Shown here piece by piece: positions 17,358 through 26,087 of a DNA stretch of 64,000 bases. This stretch comes from Sphingobacterium sp. HMA12 (GTDB lineage Bacteria; Bacteroidota; Bacteroidia; Sphingobacteriales; Sphingobacteriaceae): NCBI RefSeq assembly GCF_002933815.1, contig NZ_BEYR01000001.1, forward strand, positions 806,001-870,000, written 5' to 3'. The notes beneath the pieces were generated by a model that saw nothing but the letters and a program-made list of their open reading frames with translations, ran no database searches and had not been told where the DNA came from. The first letter of the stretch is position 1. Each line of letters starts with the position of its first letter. Made by a program: the position numbers and the translations under genes.

Positions 17358-18905
17358 TTAAAACGTCAATAAGCCGAGGGTTAAACTGGCGGTATAGCGT
17401 GACCGGCCTTTTTCAATGGCCCCCACGGGGCTAGACAGGGCCGTTTCCACGCTGCCGGATCCCTTGAGGTAGAGCTGATTGTTGTTTTTCCCGACCGTAG
17501 CTAGCCGGTATTGGATACTGAGGGCATTGGTCACCCGGTCCTGCACCAGGTATTGGTAGCTGGGCAGCGCAATGCTATTGGCGACAAAATTGCTTGAATA
17601 GCTTTTATCGGTATAGTTCCATTCATTTTTTACCGCAAAATTGTAGTTGGAGGCCAGGTCAATGACCCAGCGTGATACGGCTTTGTTAAAACGGAGGCCG
17701 ATATCCATGCGATCGATAATCTCCTTGCTCTGGGGTAGGGCATAGCGGTTGTCCCAGCCTGAATAGCTCAGTGAGGCCTTGGCAAACCAGTCGGAACGGT
17801 AGTCGCTTGTCTCTCTGCCCAAAAGGTAAGCGACTGAGGCCTGACTGCGGACTGCCGTATTCAGTGTGCCTTCGAAGATGGTCTCGTAGCTGCGATCTTC
17901 GCTCCGCTGCAACTGCTGGTATTCGGTATTGGAAATGTCGCGGTACACCAGGTTCAGATCGAAATGATGGTTATAATTACCGCGTTTGAGGTCAAGAGCG
18001 GAGGACAGGCTGTACTGATCGGAACGATGCCGGCCTGCTTGCGTGGGGTAGGTGACGCCGTCGCTGACCTTTTCGTCGTGCTGCAGGTAGCCTCCCGACA
18101 GCAACCAGCGCAGTGGACCGGCTTCGTAGCGGTAACTAAGTTCTGTGCCATAGGCGTTGGTGATATATGTGCGGTATGCGTCGCTGGTCATCAGGACGGG
18201 TGCAGCGCCCATATATTCGCCCAGGCCCAGTCGCTTGTACAGGTTGTACTGCTGATTTTCATTGGCACGCGTTATTTTCAGATCGTTTTTGTGATGCTGA
18301 TAAATCGCGGCCAGGCCGAGCTGATGCTGTGGGCTGAGTTTGTAGGTAATATTTGGCGCCAGCCGGATTTTATTTTCCGTATCCAGGGAGCGTGGGTCCA
18401 TTTGCCTTGCGCCGATAGCGACCTGATAGCCGAGGTCAAGACCGGCCCGCATTTTACCGCCGGCAAAACTTGGGCTCGCGATTTTCAGGTTCATATCGTA
18501 AAACTGCTTGTTCCAGTCGCCCTGCAGCGAGTCCACGATCTGGTAGGGATTGTCCGTAAAGGGATTGATCAGGCTGCTGTAGGCAAGCTGCTTCTCTTTC
18601 AGGGTTTTAAAATCAAAGTTTCCGTAAAGGGTCCAGTCTCCGGCCCGCTGGAATTTTTCAGCGGCGAACTGGAGGCCCTGTTTTGATTTGCCGGTAAAGG
18701 GATGCCTAAAATCTCCGCCCTCATAGAAATAGCCCAATTCCGTGTTGCCCATGGCTGGCAGATTGAGCTCCGCCAGAAAGGCGCTGGTATGCAGTTTCAG
18801 GAAGGGCTCTTTTTCTTTGGCGTAGCTGAGGGTTTGATTTTCCTGGGCATGCAGCTGCACGAAGCCGGCCGTAAATGCCAGGGAAAAAATATATTTTAAT
18901 TTCAT
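17358..18905 (-). CDS. DUF6850 family outer-membrane beta-barrel protein
   Basis: 515 residues with a signal peptide (MKLKYIFSLAFTAGFVQLHA) and then alternating amphipathic strands ending in a strand with terminal Phe (LTLGLLTF), as expected for an outer-membrane barrel. GDWTLYGNFDFKTLKEKQLAYSS-like strands and the repeated Tyr/Leu pattern fit the DUF6850 family of Bacteroidota. Its function is unknown. It is the last gene of a four-gene minus-strand unit with a TonB-dependent receptor and a DUF4876 lipoprotein, a combination I recognise from other Bacteroidota. It begins 11 nt after the DUF4876 stop and probably forms part of the same uptake complex. Confidence 0.75.
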   Translation of the reverse strand: MKLKYIFSLAFTAGFVQLHAQENQTLSYAKEKEPFLKLHTSAFLAELNLPAMGNTELGYFYEGGDFRHPFTGKSKQGLQFAAEKFQRAGDWTLYGNFDFKTLKEKQLAYSSLINPFTDNPYQIVDSLQGDWNKQFYDMNLKIASPSFAGGKMRAGLDLGYQVAIGARQMDPRSLDTENKIRLAPNITYKLSPQHQLGLAAIYQHHKNDLKITRANENQQYNLYKRLGLGEYMGAAPVLMTSDAYRTYITNAYGTELSYRYEAGPLRWLLSGGYLQHDEKVSDGVTYPTQAGRHRSDQYSLSSALDLKRGNYNHHFDLNLVYRDISNTEYQQLQRSEDRSYETIFEGTLNTAVRSQASVAYLLGRETSDYRSDWFAKASLSYSGWDNRYALPQSKEIIDRMDIGLRFNKAVSRWVIDLASNYNFAVKNEWNYTDKSYSSNFVANSIALPSYQYLVQDRVTNALSIQYRLATVGKNNNQLYLKGSGSVETALSSPVGAIEKGRSRYTASLTLGLLTF

Positions 18906-18916
18906 GATGCTCCTGC

Positions 18917-20128
18917 TTATTTGGAATAACTTTTAGGACTGGGGGTATCGTTGACCGTAAAGTCGCTGGATGAATTGTTGGTATCTAGCAGCACTTTAAC
19001 GCCATTGATCTCTTCCCTTACTTTTCGGATCACCGATTTTCCCGTGCCGGCACCACCGCCCACAAAGGCTACTCCGGCGTCAATATTGCTTGGCAGGCGT
19101 TTCTTGTCCAGCGTGATGGTGCTATTGGCGACACAGTCTATGCCGTCGATCACCTTGTCTGCCGGTACTTTCATATAGCGCGTGGAGACTGCCGCCCCGG
19201 GTTCGGTAACGGTCTCATAATCGGTATAGTCATCGGGTGAAAGGATGACCAGTCCGGATCCATTAACGCCAGGCAGCCAGTCGAAAAGGGTCAGCGAAGA
19301 GCTGTGGATCAGTGTCACATTGGGTACATCGGGCGAATCGGTATCGTTGGTATTTCCCGGTGGATTGAAATAGGTTTCGAAATCCGCTATTCCGGCGCCC
19401 AGATCCGTTGGTGCATTCGGATTGCCATTCGGATCTGTTTTGTGGTTGATGCCATCAACAGCAATAACAATGGATTTGCCTGGTGCAACGGGATGGTCCG
19501 TACCGGCGCTACCCGGAATGGTCCAAAGGGAGGCAAGGTATACATTTTGCTGATCTTCGATAAATTTTGTGGCAACGGATGATCCTGCTTTTGTGGCTCC
19601 GAACGAGATGCCGCCGGCATAGAGGGTGTCGGTCGAGTTGTTGTAGATCTCGACAAAACCATCATACAGGTAGGAGGCATTGTTGGGCGTCCGGCTGCCG
19701 GTATAGTAAAATTCTTTGATCACAAATCCACCGACGGCACCGCCGCTCAGCTGGATTTCCGTTTTTCCGGATGCCTGGATACGCAGGGAAGCGATGGCGG
19801 CATTCAGAAAGGCCTTGCCCTCACGTCCGGTGATGGCCACGCTCTCGGCTTCGGTGATCTCCCGGCTGGCCGTGACCGTATAGATGCCGGGGAGGATATC
19901 GCGTAGGTCGACCTCACCCTGACTATTGCTGGTAAATTGAGTTGTTTGTCCTGTAAATGTATTCTTAAGGGTCACTGCGGCACCCTGGGCAAAGGACTCG
20001 TTATACGTGCCCGGATACCGCACGGCGAGGGTATAAGAGAGTGTATTTACCGGCGCGAAATCTTTGCGGCAACCACTCCATAGGGGCAGTAACGCGATCA
20101 GGTAGATATAACAGCTGATTTTCTTCAT
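18917..20128 (-). CDS. DUF4876 surface lipoprotein
   Basis: 403 residues from the ATG at 20128 (MKKISCYIYLIALLPLWSGC). The lipobox ends at Cys20, so it is an outer-membrane lipoprotein. An Ig-like or carboxypeptidase-regulatory fold follows (YPGTYNESFAQGAAVTLKNT, then GEVDLRDILPGIYTVTAS). The body contains GFVIKEFYYTGSRTP, typical of DUF4876, and several Asp/Asn/Gly-rich loops that could bind metal or ligand (NPPGNTNDTDSPDVPN). The frame is open to 20161, but that start would overlap the receptor gene and precede the signal peptide. It lies between the TonB-dependent receptor and the DUF6850 barrel and probably acts as the surface partner of the receptor, as SusD does for SusC. Confidence 0.78.
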   Translation of the reverse strand: MKKISCYIYLIALLPLWSGCRKDFAPVNTLSYTLAVRYPGTYNESFAQGAAVTLKNTFTGQTTQFTSNSQGEVDLRDILPGIYTVTASREITEAESVAITGREGKAFLNAAIASLRIQASGKTEIQLSGGAVGGFVIKEFYYTGSRTPNNASYLYDGFVEIYNNSTDTLYAGGISFGATKAGSSVATKFIEDQQNVYLASLWTIPGSAGTDHPVAPGKSIVIAVDGINHKTDPNGNPNAPTDLGAGIADFETYFNPPGNTNDTDSPDVPNVTLIHSSSLTLFDWLPGVNGSGLVILSPDDYTDYETVTEPGAAVSTRYMKVPADKVIDGIDCVANSTITLDKKRLPSNIDAGVAFVGGGAGTGKSVIRKVREEINGVKVLLDTNNSSSDFTVNDTPSPKSYSK

Positions 20129-20132
20129 TTTC

Positions 20133-22958
20133 TTAGAATTTAATAGACAGTTCGGTTCCAAAAAAGATATCTATATTTCGTTTCGTGAACTGCTCGGGGT
20201 AGCGTGTACTCCGTACCAATGGTCTATTGTTGATGAAATTATTGGCGTAGAACGAGAAGCCCATATTCCGGGCGAATTCCTTGGTGAGTTTCATGTTGAA
20301 CAACCAAAGAGGTTTCCAGCTCTCGGTCCGGAAGGTGCCTTCATTCAGGCTCAGGTAGATATCCCGGTCGGCCGCGGTAATCTGCTGGCGCTCGGCTTCT
20401 GAAAAATAGGTAATGGCCATCTGCTGGTCCGCGCCCACGGGGATGTAGCCTATGGGCAAGCTCGAAAAGTCAACATTGCGTTCTTTGTCGATCCAGATGG
20501 TCTGCGCGGTCAGGGTCAGGATAAACCGCAGTTCGGGAATATGGTGTATGGCCCGTAAGGTGGTCACCAGGCGCTCGGCGTCTGTACCGCGGGGTGCAAA
20601 TACCCCGATACGGGTCATGGTTTGGTTGGGCACCTCCTGCGCGAGGATATAGGGTATCGTGGTCGTTGACCTGGTGGACTGGTAGGCACCCGTCAGCTGA
20701 AAGGAGGTACGGATGGCGTCAAAACGCCCCATGTCAAAGTCAAACTCGGCGCCCTTATTGATGATCTGCCGGCCGTTGGTCGGAGTCGCATAGCTAAACA
20801 CATAGGGGGTATTGGTCACGTCGTTGCTCAGGACCGGTTTGCTGCCCGGTACTTCCTGCTGTACGGTATAGGTCGGGATAAGCGCATAGTGCAGGCTGTT
20901 CAGCGTGGTCATGTAATCGTAGGCATTGTCGATTTTATCGTGGTACCCGGTAATGCTGAGGCGCCGGCTTTTCCCGATTTTCCAATCGATGCCGATTTCC
21001 TTTTTGTACGACTTGGCCAGTTTAAGCTGTTTGTTTCCGGTTTCGTAGACACGTGTGCTCATCAGCGCAAGTGCCTCATTGGGGTCCTGTTTGTAGTAGT
21101 TTAAACTGAACACGTCGAAGTAGGCATTTTCGGGATAGAGGAGGTTCAGTGTCGGTGCCTTGCTGGCGATACCATAGCCGGCACGCAGGCTGAATGCGGG
21201 TAGCAGGTCATAGCTCACATTGATCCGTGGGGACAGTGCAGCTTTGTTGTCACTGCGGAAGGGCTGCAGCTGATCCATCCGTAGGCCGGCCTGAATGGCC
21301 AGTTCGCGCTCGCCAAAGCGGGCGGTCATGCGGTCCTCGGCATAGGCGCCGAGCTGATTTAATGCCGGTACATCCTGATATGCCCGGGCGCGGTAACCGT
21401 TCATGCCTGTGGTGCGGTAGGGGAAGTTCGGATCGAAGGTCTTCCCAGCTCCGGTATTGACATCCATGCGGTAGTCCGCACCGACAAGCAAACGGTGGGT
21501 AAAGAGACCGGTCTTGGCGTAAAACTCATCCGATAGCTTGGCAAATAGATTGATCGGCTGCCCTTCTACCCAGGCTTTATTGGTGTAGCTTGCAGGTAAA
21601 TAGGGGACTTCAAATGTACCATCGCTGTAGGAGTTTCCAACGGCAGAGATACCCGAAGTTCCGGAATTCTCGAGGTAGGATTTTTGGAGCGCGTAGTTTA
21701 ACGACAGGGTATAATTTAACTGCCGGGCCAGTGCTTTGTTGAGCTTCCATTTTCCGTTGGTAGCAAAGCGGTAGCTGTATTCCTGCGACTTGTTGCGCTG
21801 GGGTACCGCGTTGGCATCGGGATCAACTTTGACGTTGTCCAGGTTGCTGCCAAAGGAAAAATAGGTATTGGTGTAGAGGGGTTTGTCCTGACCAAATGTC
21901 TTGGTATACTGCGCCGAACCAGTCAGCCGGTTGTAGCTGGCGTAAGCCGAGATTTCTTTGTCCCTGGCGCGGGTGTAGTCCATATCAACGAATAGGGTCC
22001 CGCGGTTGCGGCCCAGGTCAAAACCCTGTCCGGCCCAGAACTGGGTCAGTTTGGGGTTGATGCGCCCTTTTACCTGCAGCTCTTCCTTGCCGGCTTTGGT
22101 CTGTACGAGAATGGCACCGGAGGTCATGTCGCCGTATTCAACACCGGCAATGCCACGGATGACTTCGACGGATTCAATATTGTCGGCGCTGTATTGCCGC
22201 ATATCTGCGCCCAGTCCCTGTGAATTGGAGAAAGCACCGCTCGAACCGCTGGACCCCGAAGTACCCGTAATGATGGCTGCCGAGCCCAGGGACTGCAGAT
22301 TCGCATTGTTGGATATCGGGGCGCCATTGATAATCAGGGATGTCCCGAGCGAACTCATATAATCGGACGATCGGTTGCTGCGGTCGGTATTGCCCACATT
22401 TCGGATACCGGCTTTGTTCACATTGGTAAAATCCGGATTGATAGTAATCGCACCCGGTAGCAATTGCAGCACTTCCCCGAGGCTGGTGGCCTGCATATGT
22501 TCAATGGCTTTTCGGTTGATAATGGTGGAGGTGGCGCCTTCCTTTCGGTTTTCCTGGGCGACAACGACCACATCAGCAAGCGCGATGGAGTTCTCTTCCA
22601 TGGCCAGGGCAATGGGCTGCTTGCCGGCGCTCACGGATTGCTCCATGCTGCGCATGCCCAAATAGCTGACCACAAGGGTGTACTGTCCGGCTGGCATCCG
22701 CGCAAAGCTAAAGTATCCCTTTTCATCGGTCTTGGAATACAGGCCCAGTTCCCGGATCTGTACCGTAGCTCCTTTTACTGCTTTGCCGCTTGCTTTTTCG
22801 GTGATGACACCACGGACTTCCAGCTCTTGCTGTTGGACGCGTTCGGTGGCGGGTTTGCTGCTGCTGGCGCTAAGGGCCAGAGGCGCGGTGGATAGGGTCA
22901 GCAGGGCAAAGAACAGTACTGACCGTTGCCGTAGTAGGGCTGTGTCGTTATTTCCCAT
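20133..22958 (-). CDS. TonB-dependent outer-membrane receptor
   Basis: 941 residues: a signal peptide, a carboxypeptidase-like regulatory domain (VRGVITEKASGKAVKGATVQ), a plug domain with IIINRKA-type and VEVIRGIAGVEYGDMTSGAI segments, and a beta-barrel ending FFGTELSIKF. There is no STN domain and no SusD partner, so it is closer to a siderophore/heme-type receptor than to SusC. Its ATG overlaps the end of the upstream gene by 11 nt, indicating translational coupling. With the DUF4876 lipoprotein and the DUF6850 barrel it should import one nutrient class; iron or heme is plausible from family habit but not proven. Confidence 0.9.
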   Translation of the reverse strand: MGNNDTALLRQRSVLFFALLTLSTAPLALSASSSKPATERVQQQELEVRGVITEKASGKAVKGATVQIRELGLYSKTDEKGYFSFARMPAGQYTLVVSYLGMRSMEQSVSAGKQPIALAMEENSIALADVVVVAQENRKEGATSTIINRKAIEHMQATSLGEVLQLLPGAITINPDFTNVNKAGIRNVGNTDRSNRSSDYMSSLGTSLIINGAPISNNANLQSLGSAAIITGTSGSSGSSGAFSNSQGLGADMRQYSADNIESVEVIRGIAGVEYGDMTSGAILVQTKAGKEELQVKGRINPKLTQFWAGQGFDLGRNRGTLFVDMDYTRARDKEISAYASYNRLTGSAQYTKTFGQDKPLYTNTYFSFGSNLDNVKVDPDANAVPQRNKSQEYSYRFATNGKWKLNKALARQLNYTLSLNYALQKSYLENSGTSGISAVGNSYSDGTFEVPYLPASYTNKAWVEGQPINLFAKLSDEFYAKTGLFTHRLLVGADYRMDVNTGAGKTFDPNFPYRTTGMNGYRARAYQDVPALNQLGAYAEDRMTARFGERELAIQAGLRMDQLQPFRSDNKAALSPRINVSYDLLPAFSLRAGYGIASKAPTLNLLYPENAYFDVFSLNYYKQDPNEALALMSTRVYETGNKQLKLAKSYKKEIGIDWKIGKSRRLSITGYHDKIDNAYDYMTTLNSLHYALIPTYTVQQEVPGSKPVLSNDVTNTPYVFSYATPTNGRQIINKGAEFDFDMGRFDAIRTSFQLTGAYQSTRSTTTIPYILAQEVPNQTMTRIGVFAPRGTDAERLVTTLRAIHHIPELRFILTLTAQTIWIDKERNVDFSSLPIGYIPVGADQQMAITYFSEAERQQITAADRDIYLSLNEGTFRTESWKPLWLFNMKLTKEFARNMGFSFYANNFINNRPLVRSTRYPEQFTKRNIDIFFGTELSIKF

Positions 22959-23568
22959 GGCTATGGCCCATATTTTCGGGGTTGATCATGATATGTGCTT
23001 TGTACGATCCTTCGTCCATTAACCAGGGAATGCCTGGTACGCCCGGTTTGCTGGATAGGCCGATATCCGCGGCCTTGGCATAGGGGACATAGATCACATA
23101 ACGTCGCTGTGCGCCTTCAATTTCTCCGGTGCTATTGTCCAATTTGGCCAATGGCCCCCAGTAACCGTAGAGGATGGTCGGACCTTGCGGAATGGTTAAT
23201 TTGCCGGCTTTGTGCTCCGCTTCCCGGATTTCATCGCGTTGCTTGCGTTTGCCCTCGGCAATTAATTCCCGGCCTCGGGCCATAAAGGGATCCAGGCTTT
23301 TGGGATAGGCATAGGCATAGAGCACGGATAACTTATAGTCGGGGGCGAGGCAGATCAGGTTGTTGGAAGCTGTGCCTTCCTGTAGGGTGACAAATTCCCC
23401 TTTTTCATTGTAACCAAGTACTTTGGCGCCTTCACGCTGGTCGGCCGGAGCGGCCTGTAAGGCGATTTTTATCTGTAGATCTTTTGCGAGCGGACTGCGT
23501 TGGGCTTGTTGCCCGAATACGGACAGGCTACCCCAGCTGAGCGCCAGGGCGAGGATAAGGTGTTTCAT
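22948..23568 (-). CDS. Secreted protein of unknown function with His-rich C-terminus
   Basis: 206 residues from the ATG at 23568 (MKHLILALALSWGSLSVFGQ), which gives a clear signal peptide. The frame is open to 23631 without a better start. The mature part is rich in charged residues. Segments APDYKLSVLYAYAYPKSLDP and PTILYGYWGPLAKLDNSTGE precede a tail ending in ENMGHSHGK, a small histidine cluster that could bind metal. I do not recognise the family. It is the first gene of the receptor operon and overlaps the receptor start by 11 nt, so it is probably a periplasmic or surface accessory of that uptake system. Confidence 0.75.
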   Translation of the reverse strand: MKHLILALALSWGSLSVFGQQAQRSPLAKDLQIKIALQAAPADQREGAKVLGYNEKGEFVTLQEGTASNNLICLAPDYKLSVLYAYAYPKSLDPFMARGRELIAEGKRKQRDEIREAEHKAGKLTIPQGPTILYGYWGPLAKLDNSTGEIEGAQRRYVIYVPYAKAADIGLSSKPGVPGIPWLMDEGSYKAHIMINPENMGHSHGK

Positions 23569-23764
23569 AGGTATTCGATTAATGCTGTTAATGATTAATT
23601 GTTTTTGCTTGTTGATGGCATTATGTTGCAAATATATGTATTTAGATTTATTATAAATAAGTGAAATTTAAAATATTATTTGAGTTAAATCAAATTAATA
23701 GCGGGTTTAATCGCCCTTTTCTAGATTAAATAATTTATTTTTAATCGTTTTAAATAAAGATATG

Positions 23765-23772
23765 TACATTTG
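23765..23772 (+). promoter_or_regulatory. -7 element of the gingipain-like gene
   Basis: TACATTTG matches TAnnTTTG exactly, 36 nt before the ATG at 23808. The spacer 23569-23764 is very AT-rich and should also hold the promoter for the divergent receptor operon. I could not define a -33 box or a convincing Fur-type palindrome. Confidence 0.5.
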
Positions 23773-23807
23773 TATGCGTCTTTATGCGTACTTTAATACA
23801 TCTTACT

Positions 23808-26036
23808 ATGAAGCATTCCACATGGACGGGTTTAACCCTCGCCTTGAGCGTATTGGCAGCGGACAGGCTGCATGCGCAAAGCATACAGCAGCCGACAGTG
23901 AAAACTCCGACGACTTTTGCCATTGTCGTCGACCAGCATACTTACGATCAGGCAAAGCCGGAGATCGACGCTTATCGGACAGCGGTGGAAAAAGATGGCT
24001 TGGGGACATATATTATCTCAGGCCACTGGAGCAGACCGGACGAGATCCGGACCATATTGCGGGAGCTCTATGGCAAACAGCAGCCCCTGGAGGGGACAGT
24101 GCTGATCGGTGATATTCCGATTCCCATGCTGCGCGATGCACAGTTTTTGACCTCAGCCTTCAAGATGTCGCAAAACATCCGGTGGGATAAGTCTTCGGTG
24201 CCTTCTGACCGCTACTACGATGACTTTGACCTGCAGTTTGACTTTATCCGGCAGGATACGGCCAAGACACGCAGCAACTATTTCTATTATTCCCTGGGTG
24301 CCAATTCGCCGCAATATTTACAGCTGGATATCTATTCGGCCCGCATTAAACCGCCGGTAGAAAATGGCGAGGATCCGATTGCCAAAATCAGGGCTTACCT
24401 GAAAAAAGTGGTGCGGCAGAAGGGGCAGGCCAGGGCGCTAAATGATATGGTCCTTTCCACAGGGCATGGCTACAATTCGAATTCGGTCAATGCGACAATC
24501 GGTGATGCCCTGGCGCTGAGGTCGCAGATGCCGGACCTGTTTCGCCCGGGAAACTCGGTCAAGTTTATCAATTTCCGCTCCGACAATTTTATTAAATTCA
24601 ATCTGCTGAATGAACTGAAGCGGGAGGGACTGGACTTTGCCTACATGACCGGACATGGTACCGCGACGCTGCAGCTGCTCAACGGCTACCCGCTGGCATC
24701 CAATCCGCAGCCCTCGATGGAGAATGTAGCACGTTACCTGCGCTCCAAACTGCGGTCGGCAAAAGAAGATGGCCGCGATGTGGAAGCGGTAAAAAAATCC
24801 TTTATGGAATCTCTTGGCGTAAATGAAAAGTGGATGCTGGATGCCTTTGATCCCAAAAGCATCGCGGCGGATTCGCTTTTTAACGACGACATGGATATGC
24901 AGATCCACGATGTCAAAGATGCGCATATCAAAGCACCGCTGGTTTATCTAAATTCCTGTCTGACGGGCTCCTTTCACCTGCCCAATTATCTGGCGGGTTA
25001 TTACCCCTTTTCTGATAATGACAATGTCGCAGCGGTGGCCAACTCGGTCGGCGTGCTGCAGGATCTGTGGCCGGGGGAACTGATGGGACTGTTGCAACAT
25101 GGTGTACGGGTGGGCAATTGGATGAAACATATGGCCTACCTGGAGACGCATATCCTGGGAGATCCGACCTATCATTTCGCCGGAGATGCCGGACAGCGGT
25201 TGAAAATCAATACGGCTATCGGTGCACATGATGGGCGTGTCAGCTACTGGAAGACGCTACTGAAAGAAAATGATGCCGACCTGCAGGCGCTTGCCCTGGT
25301 TTACCTCTCACGGCTATTGCCCGAAAAGGAACTGAGTCCTTTGTTAAAACAATATTACTTTCAGTCGGCATTTGAAACAGTACGTACCCAGGCATTTATC
25401 CAATTACGGCAACTGGAAAATCCAGATTATTTTGAGGTATTGCATGCCGCGAAATCGGATTCGTATGAGTTTATACGCCGTTCGGCAGTGTATGACCTGG
25501 CAGAGTTTGGCGGCAACGATTTTGTGAAGGACATGATCCAGCTCTATGTCAGTGATCCGCATTCGGAGCGTGTGGGATACCGTCTGCGCACCTCGCTGAG
25601 TTTTATGGACCCGATGTTGGTCAGACAGGAGATCGACCGGCAGATTCGCCTCAACCCCGACCTGAGCAACGGTAAACTTCTGGCGGAAAAGCTTGACCAG
25701 ATTGTCGCTTCCGGTGAGCGGGCTACCCAGGCACTGGAGAAAAAGATTTTAAACAAGGACGAGAAGGAGAAGGAACGAATGAATGAGATCCGTACCATGC
25801 GGCTGTACCGTTACCACCGGATGGTGCCGACATTGATCGCGACAGCCCTGGACAAGGGCAATTCGCCGGATATCCGCGTCACAGCGCTTGAAGCACTGAG
25901 TTGGTTCCCGCTGTCTTATCACCGCACTGCGATCGGGGAGGCCTGTACGCAGCTGCTAAATTCGGACGCACCGGAAGCCGTGAAAAATCAGAGCTTAAAA
26001 ACAAAAAATAGCATGGCTGGATTTTCAAAAAAATAG
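23808..26036 (+). CDS. Secreted clan CD (gingipain/C25-like) protein with HEAT-like C-terminal region
   Basis: 742 residues from the ATG at 23808, which starts a good signal peptide (MKHSTWTGLTLALSVLAADR); an ATG at 23784 is an alternative. The N-terminal half has the C25 layout. FAIVVDQHTYDQ and RELYGKQQPLEGTVLIGDIP precede a His motif, YMTGHGTATL (His near residue 282). A Cys motif follows, LVYLNSCLTGSF (Cys near 384), then NSVGVLQDLWPG. The His-Cys distance of about 100 residues is larger than in gingipains because of a helical insertion. The C-terminal 280 residues are helical repeats of HEAT/PBS type. It is divergent from a TonB receptor operon, suggesting a protease that frees a nutrient for that receptor. 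Activity is inferred. Confidence 0.68.
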   Translation: MKHSTWTGLTLALSVLAADRLHAQSIQQPTVKTPTTFAIVVDQHTYDQAKPEIDAYRTAVEKDGLGTYIISGHWSRPDEIRTILRELYGKQQPLEGTVLIGDIPIPMLRDAQFLTSAFKMSQNIRWDKSSVPSDRYYDDFDLQFDFIRQDTAKTRSNYFYYSLGANSPQYLQLDIYSARIKPPVENGEDPIAKIRAYLKKVVRQKGQARALNDMVLSTGHGYNSNSVNATIGDALALRSQMPDLFRPGNSVKFINFRSDNFIKFNLLNELKREGLDFAYMTGHGTATLQLLNGYPLASNPQPSMENVARYLRSKLRSAKEDGRDVEAVKKSFMESLGVNEKWMLDAFDPKSIAADSLFNDDMDMQIHDVKDAHIKAPLVYLNSCLTGSFHLPNYLAGYYPFSDNDNVAAVANSVGVLQDLWPGELMGLLQHGVRVGNWMKHMAYLETHILGDPTYHFAGDAGQRLKINTAIGAHDGRVSYWKTLLKENDADLQALALVYLSRLLPEKELSPLLKQYYFQSAFETVRTQAFIQLRQLENPDYFEVLHAAKSDSYEFIRRSAVYDLAEFGGNDFVKDMIQLYVSDPHSERVGYRLRTSLSFMDPMLVRQEIDRQIRLNPDLSNGKLLAEKLDQIVASGERATQALEKKILNKDEKEKERMNEIRTMRLYRYHRMVPTLIATALDKGNSPDIRVTALEALSWFPLSYHRTAIGEACTQLLNSDAPEAVKNQSLKTKNSMAGFSKK

Positions 26037-26050
26037 GCCCTTAAGCCGCT

Positions 26051-26081
26051 TGCCCCCAAAATTTAGACTATTTTGGGGGCA
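26051..26081. terminator. Bidirectional terminator
   Basis: TGCCCCCAAAAT (26051-26062) and ATTTTGGGGGCA (26070-26081) form a perfect 12-bp stem with loop TTAGACT. It lies in the 51-nt gap between two convergent genes and can serve both. Confidence 0.85.
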
Positions 26082-26087
26082 ATGCAT

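Noticed and set aside
17964..18686. 240-codon open frame on the plus strand inside the DUF6850 gene
   Set aside because: Shadow of the barrel-coding sequence; no start context and no family features.
23569..23764. Fur-type operator in the divergent AT-rich spacer
   Set aside because: Several TTTA/TAAA stretches look palindromic, but none is convincing against the very AT-rich background.
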